Assembly (NCBI RefSeq): GCF_036711975.1
Contig: NC_091971.1
Span: 11,353,501 to 11,417,500 of the forward strand
Direction of reading: 5' to 3'
DNA: 64,000 bases
From: Onthophagus taurus
Taxonomy: Eukaryota > Arthropoda > Insecta > Coleoptera > Scarabaeidae
The notes beneath the pieces are model-generated. The model made no database searches. It saw only the letters and a list, made by a program, of their open reading frames with translations, and was not told where the DNA came from. Positions 1 to 11,300 of this stretch are shown piece by piece. The position numbers and the translations under genes are program-made. Numbering within the stretch: the stretch's first letter is position 1; each line of letters opens with the position of its first letter.

Positions 1-559
1 TAAATGCCGGTTATATAGTGAGTGAACTTATCAACTAGCAGCACACGCGCACAAACAATCTCAACATCTGCGTGAGTTTTACACATGCGTCAGCTTTTAT
101 TATTTATAGGTGAATCTATAGCTTTATATGCTGGGTTCGCAATCTAAAAAGTTGTGAGTACTCATAACCTGTTTATCATAAGTTATGTTCGGTAAATATT
201 AAGTTTCGAAGAAAAAATAATTAACCCATGATGATAAAAAACGAAATCAACAACAAAGGAGATTAAAAAGGTAAGTGAAGAACAAGTTTAGTAGCAACAA
301 GTAAACGGTATAATTCAAGAATGATCATGTTGTTTAAAAATCGACAATTTTTTTTTTATCGACTGGAAGTTACTTTAAAGTTTCGACGTGACGTCATCGA
401 CCGTGCTAACCATATATTTAAATGCATATTTTCGGGTGAAATACGGTTGTTTCTTAGGTTTTCGAAGCACGATGACTAAAATGTCGTTGTTTACCATCTA
501 TAAACTAAAGATAATTTAAAGATCCACCTAATTTATTGATTTATTTCAGAATTTTGTGT
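1..559. other. intergenic, no gene recognised
   Basis: AT-rich sequence with no convincing open frame, RNA gene or long repeat on either strand. The hairpin repeat cluster begins after it. Confidence 0.5.
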
Positions 560-1060
560 AGAAATTCCACTAAACCCGAAACTTTCTAGTTCAAGGTCTA
601 GTGTTAGTTCTAGTTTTACACTAACTCACTAGCACTATCACTAGAACTATCATAAGACCTAGAATCATTCGGGTTTAGCCGTCTTGAAAGGCGTATGGCT
701 AAACCCGAATGTTTCCAGTTCTAGTGTTAGTTCTAGTTTTAGATGTTATTTAGCGTTAGATTGTGGTATATTTTTATTGAAAGAAAAGTAGAACCAACAC
801 TCTAATATTAGTTCTAGTGGTAGGTAGCGCTAGTTAGCATAAGATATCACTATGTTGCATATTTTTATTGTACTAGAACTAGAAAGTATCGAACCCGAAT
901 ATTTCTAGTTTTAGTGTTAGTCCTAGTTTTAGACTAGCACTAGAACTAAGAACACTAGATTGAAAACTACAATCATTCGGGTTTAGCCGTCTTGAGAGAC
1001 GTGCGGCTAAATCCGAATGCTTCTAATTCTCGGTCTAGTGTTAGTTCTAGTATTAACACA
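560..1060. repeat. TAGTTCTAG-rich repeat cluster with two palindromic hairpins
   Basis: Degenerate copies of a TAGTTCTAG / CTAGAACTA motif surround two palindromes. The first (666-711) has perfect 15-base arms, beginning CATTCGGGTTTAGCC, around a 16-base loop. The second (974-1019) has 16-base arms with one mismatch. A third copy of the palindrome, inverted, is at 55399-55444. The motif on the left of each hairpin is roughly the complement of that on the right, so the whole unit is a larger imperfect palindrome. The segment GTTATTTAGCGTTAGATTGT near 747 recurs inverted at about 53426. No protein is encoded. It looks like a non-autonomous dispersed element; its class is unknown. Confidence 0.7.
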
Positions 1061-1479
1061 GAGTCTATTGACACACAGTCTATCTAACGACAGGTAGTCA
1101 GTCGTTATGCATTAAAAGCCTAGGAAAAACAAGGGTGTTTCATCCGAAAATATACATTGTAATGTCCCCTACTTTAGTGAAAATAACTTTACTTTTAAAT
1201 TTATCAGATTGATTTAGTGTTTGGCTATAAAATAAACAATTTGTAGGTTAGGTGTTGGCCGGTTTAATAGGAAAATGCATGGCAGTGTTGCCACACAGAG
1301 GACGCTGTAGTACCGTACTTGAAAACGAAAATTACCGTATTTTATATAAAAATACTGTACTTGTACTAAAAATGGTACTGTTGGCACAAAACAGGTTTTG
1401 CGAAATAAATGCTATAAAATAAACTGTGCAAACAAATAGTTCAAAATTTATTTTAAGTATAACAAAATAACTAAGTTTA

Positions 1480-1565
1480 TTCCCATCTTGTTGAAACCAC
1501 ATTTCTTGGTAGATATTGAGTGACACATCTAACAAAGTTGGTAAATTATTTTGGAGGAAATACAA
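1480..1565 (-). pseudogene. Tc1/mariner-type transposase fragment (DDE region)
   Basis: The minus-strand translation contains LPTLLDVSLN followed by MWFQQDG. This matches the block before and including the second catalytic aspartate of Tc1/mariner-superfamily transposases, usually written as LP-LL-DVPL-N-R--MWFQ-DG. Only about 28 residues are recognisable and the frame leaves the family pattern straight after DG, where APPH is usual. It is a short decayed fragment inside the hAT-like element. Confidence 0.5.
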
Positions 1566-2133
1566 ATAGCTTATGAAAGTATGAATTTTTTAAACAACGT
1601 GCTTTTTTGTAAAACAAACAGGCAATAACATTTTTATGAATCGAAAAATGGCAAGTGTTGTACCATTTGGGAATCTTGACTAAACAGGTTATCTTTTTAA
1701 AATTCATTACCATGGGTGCTTTAGTACCCCTTTTTTAAAAACGGTGGGTCAAACTTAATACATTTTTCAATCTTCACTCAATCAGACTAATATTTTTCCA
1801 CAAAACTACCGACTTTTGTTGTTTGATTTGTGATTTCTATAGTAGCATAGTTAATAAGATTTACATTATTAATTAAGAGATATGGAATTTTATTCTTATT
1901 TTTACCAAAACAGGTATAGGTTGGTGCCTCGCGCGGTACCCGCTTGACGTTGAGTTTCGGGACACCTGTATATATCGGGTCACAAATGGAATATTATAAA
2001 ATTTGAACACAGAATCAAGAATAGACACAAATATACAAAAATATTATACGCCAATATAATCAACGAAAATATTGTGTGCAATTAACGGCGATTTCTCATT
2101 GGTTATACTTATATGACAGTGTGGTTTACCATA

Positions 2134-2752
2134 GCTTTGTTCGTTGGGACTTCCTTACTCTGCAAGACATGGCATTAGTATGACGTCATAGTGCAATTTA
2201 GTGTAAGTAAGTGCAATGTTATGTCAACTGAGTGCAGGTTAGAAAAGTGTGTAAAGCGTGGTCGCAACGAACAGGTTTTTATCAAGAAAGTGTATAATAG
2301 TATTTGAAATGGACGAATAGGAGATTGTCAGCAAAATAGTCGTGGAAAATGATGCAGCAAAATCATCGCAGAATGTTTTTTTAGTAGCGATTCATTTGAC
2401 AGTGATGTAGAATCAATTAATAATCATAATCTTATAGCGTTGTCAAGCACGTGAGGACAACCATAAGAAATTATTGCACTGAGGTAAAAATAAAATAATT
2501 TGGACATGGTGATATTCATAAGTAATTGATTTTAATTTGATTTTTTCCAAATATTTCGCCATCGTAGTTACACTGCACCGGTTGAACTTAACTGAAAGCA
2601 AGTTCAACAAAATCTGCACTAATTTGCACGAAATTGTACTGCGCATGGCCCAACGAACAGTATGAGTGCACTAAACTACACTATTCTCAACGAACACACA
2701 TCATCTGCACTAAACTGCTTAGTGCAAGTAGTGCAGTCCCAACGAACAAAGC
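2134..2752. mobile_element. nested inverted-repeat element, possible PIF/Harbinger-type
   Basis: The left end GCTTTGTTCGTTGGGACT is matched by the reverse complement of the right end, AGTCCCAACGAACAAAGC. Degenerate copies of the same core (CAACGAACA) recur inside, near 2265, 2652, 2690 and 2741. An interior stretch near 2310-2460 reads as a stop-interrupted acidic peptide resembling a decayed coding region. No clear target duplication was found, so the superfamily is only a guess. The element lies wholly inside the hAT-like copy. Confidence 0.5.
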
Positions 2753-3058
2753 TTTTATATTGATTGAACAGCATTTTACGTCGCCTGTTACGACGCCCAT
2801 CTGCGTACAGTTCGTATTTTCTCAAATTAAATTACAGATTTCTAAATTACCGTATATTTTTGTACGATATTCCCCTTTGAACCGTACATTTAGTGGAATT
2901 ACCGTACGTATGGCAACACTGATGCATGGTTAACATTGCTTGTGACGTCATAAAACGTGACGTCACATCGAAACTTTATTGTGATTTTTCGATATGTTCT
3001 ACATTTTTCCGCATTTTCTTTTTATTTTTAACGTGATTCTTGGGTCATTTCACATTAA

Positions 3059-5326
3059 TTAAAAAAAATCGTCATTCGATTCTTGAATTGTTTCATTGTT
3101 TATAACTTCTTCCTGTGGCCAAAAACCTGAGAGTGGCAGACTCAAGTTTTTCTCATTAAATTTAGGTTATATTAAAATAAGCAAAATTACCAAAACTCTT
3201 GTTAGTAAAGTTGAAAGTAAAAATATTAAAACAGACCTTGTAACTTGCCTAACTTCCGTATTATCAACGCCCCTTCGATTCCTACTTCTTGTTGTTGGCC
3301 TTTCAATAGGTGGTAAAACTAGTACCCTTCCATCCGGTCGAATAATTTGAGTACCTTTAGGGGTAGTATTAGATGATTCGCCAAATGATGATGTCGCGTG
3401 CTACAAATATAAAAAAATATCTAAATGTAACACCAATTATTACTTTTAATTAAAAGAAAAAAAAAAAAAATAAATCAAAAAGGGAAAAATTAATATTTGC
3501 GGTATTTTTAATAAATTTTATTTAACTTATTTTTATTTTAGTTAAAATTTTTGGAAGAAAGGAAAAAACGGAAAAAAATCCAAATACAAAAAGCGCTTTA
3601 TTAATTTTAGTATACATCAAAAAGACGAAAATTACCTGAACGTTATTCGATTGTGTTTGTTGATTCGATTGCAAAGATTGCTCTTCATTTAAATTTTGAA
3701 GTGACGGATCTAAAATTAAATTTCCATCAACAATCGATTTATCAATTACATTTTGCAAATCGGGATTTTCCGCTAAAGATTGCGCAACTTGATACAAAAT
3801 ATCTTCCGAAATTAAATCAGTGTTTATATTATCCAAAATCGATTGATCCAATTCTAATCCACCAGATTCCAATTGATTTTGATCATTACTTTCCATATCA
3901 GTTTCCGGTATTATTAAAGAAGTCGTAAAAGATTTCGTATTTTCATTTTGTATAATTGAACGAATATCTTCCGCTGAAGGAAGTGGTTCTAATTGCGACT
4001 CCATCATAGATTCACTTGAATTACTTCCAAGTGATTCATCATATCCTTGAACAGTAACTCGGCTTTCTTTTTTTTCTGTTGATTTATTTTGTTTATCTAA
4101 GCTGGTTCTACGTGTTTTTTCATCTAATGAAATTCTTTTTTGATCAACACTGAGTCGTTTTTTAACGTCGTTACTTTTACTACGATTTTCCATTGAAATT
4201 TTGGCTGGTTTTGTTAATTTCGGTGTCTCTGGAGTGGTCGGTGTTGTTGGAGTTTGAGGTTCTTTACCACCAACTCTACGTATTATATCGGGGGTTGAAA
4301 ATAAAGCGAAATCATCGGGTGGTTTTGGGACTTTTTTCTCTTTTTTAGGGGTTTTTTTATCGGGTTGTTTTGATTCTGATTTTATTTCAATTTCTTTTTC
4401 GTTTTTAGGCGATTCTGGTTCAGGTTTAGGTTCTTTTTTAAATGCTTTTTTCATTTTTGGTGTATCAGTTGATCTTCTTGTTCGCGTTGATATCCCCCTT
4501 TTAATAATTTTGGGCTTCTCTTCCAACTCAAAATCAGAATCGTTATCATCATCTTCTTCTTCATTAAAGTGCTCATCACTTTCATCATCTTCAGCTTCTT
4601 CCTCATCTTGTGGTTTTGAAATTTTTGTGATTTTGTTAATTACAGCAATTTGTTTGGGTTTGGTTATATTTTGGGATGTTGTTATCATTTTAGCTTTTTG
4701 ATTTCTATTCATTGATAAGGAAATAACTTTCCGTGATTTTCCAGGTTGTTTTGGTTTTATTTTAACAGGTTCTTCCACTGATCCATCTAATAAACTTAAT
4801 GTGTGTGCTAATTCGTCGATGGTTTCCGTTTGAGGAGATGGTGTTTGCCTTTTAGGAGACGTCAACGGCGTATAATCATGATCCATACGGAAATTTAATA
4901 AATTTCTTTGTAAATTATCCATGTCTTCTTCACTTTCTAAAAATTGAGTTATATTTTAAGGTTTTTTGTCAAAAATGTCAATTATATGATAGTGAAGGTT
5001 GATTAACACAAAGATATTTACCTATAATTTCTTCAGAATGAATATATGTTAATGTATCTAATGTAATATCAATATTTCTCCCATCAGTTTTGTTCATATG
5101 CATCACTTGAAGTTCCGTTGCACCCGGTCTGTTATCTGTCATGGTTTCAAGTTAAATTACTTAAAATATGTTATGAATCACTTTTACAATTAAAACCTAA
5201 TCAAAACTTACTTAAATAACTTTGAACTGTTTCTTTATCAGGAGTTACAGTACCATCTTCACCAATTACCAACAATAAACTGTCATTTCCTTGACTTTCA
5301 GTTACCTTAACAATTGAATGCGCCAT
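3059..5326 (-). CDS. charged, probably nuclear protein, about 591 aa, five exons
   Basis: Coding exons on the minus strand are 5212-5326, 5022-5135, 3636-4936, 3237-3400 and 3059-3140. All junctions are GT-AG with matching phases and the joined frame is 592 codons including the stop. The last acceptor lacks a good pyrimidine tract and is the least certain. The N-terminus (about residues 1-75) is compact and may be a small folded domain. The middle is low complexity: an acidic run of Asp/Glu, then Lys/Pro/Ser/Thr-rich sequence with many SLD and TP motifs that look like phosphorylation sites. FALFSTPDIIRRVGG near the middle and a C-terminal IIRPDGRVLVLPP block look conserved. Composition suggests a chromatin or transcription factor. 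No zinc finger, HMG box or enzyme motif is seen, and I do not recognise the family. A polyadenylation signal follows near 3020. Confidence 0.75.
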
Positions 5327-6692
5327 AACTTGTTTTAACCTAACCTATAAATCAAAAATTTGACGTAAATATCCTTTTACTTTATAAAATACATAAATAT
5401 TAGCTTAAAATCCATAAATTCGAATAAAAAATTAATAAAATTTAATGAGTTTCTTTAATGCCTTTATTTGAAAGTAAATAAATAGGATTTTAAGCAAATA
5501 TTAACATAAATACATAACAGGGTTAATAATAACTTTATTTAAAACATCTATCAACTTTAAAAATAAGAAATTAAAAAAACAATGAATATTTACAAAATGT
5601 AATACAAAAAAATCGAATTTTTTTATCTTTTACGACCGTTTTAACTTCCGTTTACATAATACAAAAGGCTATCTTAAGATAAGATTAAAATACAATCTCC
5701 GTACACTATTTCCTCTTTATTTTTAATTGTTTTTGCCCGCCTTAAAGATTGATGATGATGGGTGGCTGCCGCACAACACCAAAGCCGCGCCGAAAAAGTG
5801 TTTCGTTCTGATCACAAACGCAGTTTCACGCACCCTACGCAATTAATATCGTTATTCTATACGCGCACTTACTCATTTTTAATCACTACAGGTCTTAAAA
5901 ACGCGTAAAAGCTCTTCTTTCGTTACGTTATTTATTGATATAACGCGTCGGAACCATCTTGTCAAGTCGGCTGAAAGCACGCCAAAAAACGTCAATGATG
6001 GCAACCGCTTAGTGCGCTCTGTATTACCGATAGTGATAAATAAACAACTTTGTTCTAAAGATAAATTATTTGAAGGTCACATGTTTTATTTATAATTCAC
6101 CAATTATTTAAGGAATTATTAATGTTTTTGCTGTTAAACGATCGGTTTGTGATTAATTAATTAATTAAATCGACTAATTTAAAAAACAATTTAATTTTAC
6201 TTTTGTTATTAATCCAAAGGTGGTGCCACTTGTTTATCTCGTAATAATCACTTTATTCTAAATAAATATTGTTTGAAGTTCAAATATTTATTATTAGATA
6301 ATGGAATGATTTAAAATTTGTTTATTTGTTAAAATTTATTTATGACTTATTCAAATTATTTATAATTTTGAAATTTTCCGAAAGATGGCGCTGAATCAAA
6401 TCAATTTTTAAATTTTAAATTCAAATTGAATGTAATTAATAACAAAAAAATTATTTATACAAATAATCATTTTTAAGCATAAAACTTATTATTGTTTTTA
6501 TTTCTATATAAATCTTTTTAAAACAATTAATAAACAGCTTACTATGCAATCTTAATACAATTCAACTTTAAAAGACATTTTCCTGTGTCTCAACAGGATA
6601 TCACGTATTGATTTCCTATGATTTTATACGCAGAACGTATATCGATTATTGTTTATTTCATCAGTATTGATTTGCGTTTTGCAAGAAAAACA
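5327..6692. promoter_or_regulatory. intergenic region, likely divergent promoters
   Basis: This lies between two genes transcribed away from each other. On the minus strand a TTTATAG acceptor immediately upstream of the 5326 start suggests a 5' UTR intron. The CpG-richer block at about 5730-6010 (GCGCGGC, CGCGTCGG and similar) stands out from AT-rich surroundings and is the best candidate for the first exon and promoter of that gene. The remainder to 6690 is AT-rich with no recognised feature. Confidence 0.4.
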
Positions 6693-9600
6693 ATGAATTC
6701 ATTCTCCCCAGCGAAAAAAGGTAAAACGAGATAAGCTCAATTCGTTAAGAATTATTATTAGGGACTTCATTAATATTAATTTATTAACTGGAGATAAGTT
6801 GATAAGATCAATTTAATATAATTGTTTCAGTTGTAATAATATCGTTGAAGCTTTAACAATAAAAAGAATTATGTGTCTATTTCAGCTGCGTTACAAAGTG
6901 ATGAATACAAGAATATTTTAAAACAACTTCAGCCTGGTTGTACAAAAACTTATCCAATGAGATCCATTAACAAGTAAGTAAAAAATTCGAATACAAACAA
7001 AAAAAAGAGAAACTTTATTAAAAAATCTCTCACGTAGTCGTTGTTTGGCATTAAATTTGTCGTCTTTGAAAGGAAAAGTAGAAATTCTTGGGTATGTTTG
7101 AGATGTTGAGTTGTGGAGATGTCTCTTGGAACTGGATAAAGAGGCACCGGCTTGCAGCGGTTAAGGTCTTTAAGTGGAGTTTTGATCAGATCCCTTTATG
7201 GCTTTCGAGCGATTCTTTTTTATGGGACGAGAAGTCCGCGAAAGGTGACACCTTTGCTGCAATATAACGTTACCTTGCGCTGTTCGCATCGAAAGAGAAA
7301 ACCGTAAAACTATCACTTCGAGAGTCAAGTCCAGTTCGGACGATGACTTGGTTTTTTTTTGGGTTCGATGGCCAAACCCACCCATATTTTAATCAATTCA
7401 TGTATTTGTACACGAAAAAGATATTCCAAATTTAAAATCAATTGTTTTAGAGAGATTAATGCAATACAAATAATCCTTGAATTCATATCGAGTATTTTAG
7501 TATATTGTGGCTCAAAAACTAATATGCCATAATCGATGTAACCTTTCCAAATCTAAACACAGTTTTGTTACAATTTGCTACATCACAAACTATTTATATC
7601 CAAAGCGATGGTACAAAAAGTAAAGGTGCCAACATGACGTGTGAACAGAAAATGATCTCAACCAGTTTGCAAATCCTTACAACTCATTTATGTATATGAT
7701 TATATACATTATTATGTATGATTATGTATATGACTACTGTTATTTGTGAAAATCTATTGCCATTAAAAAACTGTATTCACTTTTTGTTTAATAAAATGAT
7801 CCAACATGCTAAAACTGTCACACAACTGCCATTCTGAATTATAGAATCATTTAATCACAGGCCATTCCAGTTAATTTTAAAAAATCGTGAAAAATCGAAA
7901 TGTTAAGTTATCGTTATGAAATTTTCAGAAACAATACAATAAAGTGTCATCTTTTTAATGAAAAAAGCCGTTTTTGAAAATATCAATTAGTTCTTAAGAT
8001 AAAACTTTTTATACAGCATTCAGTTTTTAAAATAAAAATTTTTTGAAATCAATTTTAAAAATTCGTGAGAAATTGATTTTCTCATAAATCAATACGAAAT
8101 TATCACCACTTATTAAGAAAATTATGAGCTTTTCAATGAAGAAAACCGCATCTCAAAATATCTTTTGGTTTTTGAGATATTAACTTTTAAATTGATTTTC
8201 GTCACCTTGTAACGTTTTGTTTAATCATTCGATTTTAAAAAAATCGTGAAAAATCGAAATGTTAAGTTATCGTTATGAAATTTTCAGAAATAATACAATA
8301 AAGTGTCATCTTTTTAATGAAAAAAGCCGTTTTTGAAAATATCAATTAGTTCTTAAGATAAAACTTTTTATACAGCATTCAGTTTTTAAAATAAAAATTT
8401 TTTGAAATCAATTTTAAAAATTCGTGAGAAATTGATTTTCTCATAAATCAATACGAAATTATCACCACTTATTAAGAAAATTATGAGCTTTTCAATGAAG
8501 AAAACCGCATCTCAAAATATCTTTTGGTTTTTGAGATATTAACTTTTAAATTGATTTTCGTCACCTTGTAACGTTTTGTTTAATCATTCGATTTTAAAAA
8601 AATCGTGAAAAATCGAATTGTTAAGTTATCGTTATGAAATTTTCAGAAATAATACTATAAAGTGTCATCTTTTTAATGAAAAAACCCGTTTTTGAAAATA
8701 TCAATTAGTTCTTAAGATAAAACTTTTTATACAGCATTCAGTTTTTAAAATAAAAATTTTTTGAAATCAATTTTAAAAATTCGTGAGAAATTGATTTTCT
8801 CATAAATCAATACGAAATTATCACCACTTATTAAGAAAATTATGAGCTATTCAATGAAGAAAACCGCATCTCAAAATATCTTTTGGTTTTTGAGATATTA
8901 ACTTTTAAATTGATTTTCGTCACCTTGTAACGTTTTGTTTAATCATTCGATTTTAAAAAAATCGTGAAAAATCAAAATGTTAAGTTATCGTTATGAAATT
9001 TTCAGAAATAATACAAGAAAGTGTCATCTTTTTAATGAAAAAAGCCGTTTTTGAAAATATCAATTAGTTCTTAAGATAAAACTTTTTATACAGCATTCAG
9101 TTTTTAAAATAAAAATTTTTTGAAATCAATTTTAAAAATTCGTGAAAAATTGATTTTCTCATAAATCAATACGAAATTATCACCACTTATTAAGAAAATT
9201 ATGAGCTTTTCAATGAAGAAAACCGCATCTCAAAATATCTTTTGGTTTTTGAGATATTAACTTTTAAATTGATTTTCGTCACCTTGTAACGTTTTGTTTA
9301 ATCATTCGATTTTAAAAAAATCGTGAAAAATCAAAATGTTAAGTTATCGTTATGAAATTTTCAGAAATAATACAAGAAAGTGTCATCTTTTTAATGAAAA
9401 AAGCCGTTTTTGAAAATATCAATTAGTTCTTAAGATAAAACTTTTTATACAGCATTCAGTTTTTAAAATAAAAATTTTTTGAAATCAATTTTAAAAATTC
9501 GTGAAAAATTGATTTTCTCATAAATCAATACGAAATTATCACCACTTATTAAGAAAATTATGAGCTTTTCAATGAAGAAAACCGCATCTCAAAGTATCTT

Positions 9601-10751
9601 TTGGTTTTTGAGATATTAATTTTTAAACTGATTTTGGTCACCTTGTAACGTTATGTTTAATCACTCGATTTTAAAAAAATCGTATTGTTAAGTTATCGTT
9701 ATGAAATTTTCAGAAATAATACAATAAAGTGTCATCTTTTTAATGAAAAAAACTGTTTTTGAATATATCAATTAGTTCTTCAGATAAAAACTTTTATGCA
9801 GCATTCAGCTTTTACAATAAACTTTTTTTTTAAATCAATTTTAAAAATACGTGAAAAATTGATTTTCTCATAAATCAATACGAAATTATCACCACTTATT
9901 AAGAAAATTATGAGCTTTTCAATGAAGAAAACCGCATCTCAAAGTATCTTTTGGTTTTTGAGATATTAACTTTTTAACTGATTTTCGTCACCTTGTAACG
10001 TTGTTTAATTATTCGATTTTAAAAAAATCGTGAAATATCGAATTGTTAAGTTATCATTATGAAAGTATAATCGATGTAGCCTTTCCAAATCTAAACACAG
10101 TTTAGTTCCAAAGCGATGGCATAAAAGGTAAAGGTGCCAACATGACAAGTGAGTAGAAAATGACCTTAACTGGTTTGCAAATCTTTACAACTCACTTATG
10201 TATATGCATTATCCTTGTGTCTACTACTGTTATTTGAGAAAATCTATTGCCATTAAAGAACTGTATTCAATTTTTGTTTAATAAAATGATCCACCATGCT
10301 AAAAATGTCACACAGCCTCAAGGAAGCTTTACGAAATATAGAAATGTTAAATTTTGATCGTTTTGAAGTATCATAATACGATGTGATTCGCACCGTGTTG
10401 TAGGCGTGAGCAGACTTTGAGTGAATATCGAGCAGATTTCGACTTAATCTAGTAAATACAACTGACCTTATCAAATATTCCATAACTGAGGGTTTCTATC
10501 AAATATTTTTGGCAGTTAATATAACCAGTCTAATTCAGGTTGGAAAATGGATTCTTTATTTGAAAGTTATTAACAGTAGTAAACATAACTGAAGTATCAG
10601 CAGAGTATGACAACTGCCATTCTGAATTATAAAATCATTTAATCACAGGCTATTCCAGTTAATTTTATTTTCTGCCCCCCTTTACAGAATAATTCTTTCT
10701 AAAGGAAATTCCATAAATCTTTTAACTAGAAATATTCTTTTTATTAAATAA
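6693..10751 (+). CDS. small predicted protein, 59 aa, three exons
   Basis: Proposed exons are 6693-6720, 6886-6973 and 10688-10751. The first two join cleanly (phase 1) and the second ends at a GTAAGT donor. If that donor is used, the next good acceptor is the strong pyrimidine tract ending at 10687. It restores the frame and ends in a stop that overlaps an AATAAA at 10747-10752. The product begins MNSFSPAKKA and contains the block GCTKTYPMRSINK. No domain is recognised. The last intron contains satellite A and its flanking repeats. Alternatively the first two exons belong to a longer gene whose later exons I missed, or the frame stops at codon 40 without splicing. Confidence 0.35.
7529..7880 (+). 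repeat. left flanking repeat of satellite A1
   Basis: About 350 bases that recur in the same orientation at 10067-10664, on the other side of the satellite. Shared blocks include ATCGATGTA-CCTTTCCAAA, GGTGCCAACATGAC and the end segment AATCATTTAATCACAGG. The right copy has about 270 extra bases between GTCACACA and AACTGCCATTC, so the left copy looks like an internally deleted version. Confidence 0.65.
7881..10062 (+). repeat. satellite A, array 1 (359-bp unit, about 6 copies)
   Basis: The landmark TGTTAAG occurs at 7900, 8260, 8619, 8978, 9337, 9686 and 10044, giving a period of 359 bp with one 10-base deletion. Copies are nearly identical. Each unit is a dimer: the first half carries AAATCGTGAAAAATCGAA and the second half the related AAATTCGTGAGAAATTGA. 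Both halves then share an AATGAA-AAAA-CCG ... AAAATATC ... AGATA frame. Confidence 0.9.
10067..10664 (+). repeat. right flanking repeat of satellite A1
   Basis: Second, longer copy of the sequence left of satellite A1. It contains an extra segment at about 10312-10611 with a 76-codon minus-strand open frame and no recognisable motif. Together the two copies bracket the array as long direct repeats. Confidence 0.6.
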
Positions 10752-10899
10752 ATTTATTTCAAACCGTATAAAAATCCATTTGCTATTTAAATCAATTAGA
10801 ATAATCTTTTTAGTTTCGTCTAAACCCAATATCACGTGTCTTCTGGTCACCAGGTCATCCACGGTGAAGCTACAGCAAAGCGGTTGATTATCTTTTCAA

Positions 10900-11300
10900 C
10901 AATCAGTATCTCGTCTCACTATTTACCTGAAATAGACATCGTGTAATAAAACTTGTCCCTCTATTCGTCGCCGGCGCGTTTTGAAAACCTTCAAGTGCGC
11001 TTCAATTGCGATTTATCCGATTTCCCGACTGCAACGGGTGTTCATTCGCGCGTTTGCCTCCCAACGGCTCGTTTTACCAACGACGAAGGTCGTCGATACG
11101 ACCAGTTGAACCCCAAAAAGAACCTTCTCGATTCTCTCAGCTGGACCGCGCAGAAGACGTGAAAGTCCTCTGAGTTGTGTATACGGACGGTTCTACGCTT
11201 GTACGATTTTCTTTAGTCTCCAGTTGATCATCAAGAGAATTTCATCGATTACAAAAAAGAATTTTTTTTGGAAAAGTTTTAATGGAGGGTTAAGTGGTGT
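10900..11300 (+). promoter_or_regulatory. candidate promoter and 5' UTR of the large FYVE gene
   Basis: The 10965-11220 stretch is much richer in G, C and CpG than its surroundings (CGTCGCCGGCGCG, CGACGAAGGTCGTCGA). It directly precedes the first coding exon of the large gene, which suits an insect 5' UTR. The open frame through it (from 10953) has no domain and is probably chance. Confidence 0.4.

Larger units (their letters stand above)
1283..2921. mobile_element. hAT-like DNA transposon copy with 8-bp target duplication
   Basis: The ends are perfect 11-base terminal inverted repeats, CAGTGTTGCCA on the left and TGGCAACACTG on the right. They are flanked by the identical 8-bp direct repeat ATGCATGG (1275-1282 and 2922-2929). 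Both sub-terminal regions carry several short TACCGTA / TACGGTA-type motifs, as hAT ends often do. An 8-bp duplication with a CAGTG start is typical of hAT (P elements also duplicate 8 bp). No intact transposase is present. The interior holds a mariner-type fragment (1480-1565) and a second inverted-repeat element (2134-2752), so the copy is defective and has itself been a target. Confidence 0.75.

Noticed and set aside
2634..2933. 99-codon plus-strand frame
   Set aside because: It runs through the inverted repeats of the two transposon-like elements; the peptide has no domain and mirrors the repeat motif.
3653..3928. 91-codon plus-strand frame
   Set aside because: Lies antisense to the large coding exon of the 3059-5326 gene, which has coherent splicing and composition.
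10953..11162. 69-codon plus-strand frame
   Set aside because: Falls in the GC-rich presumed 5' UTR of the large gene; no motif.
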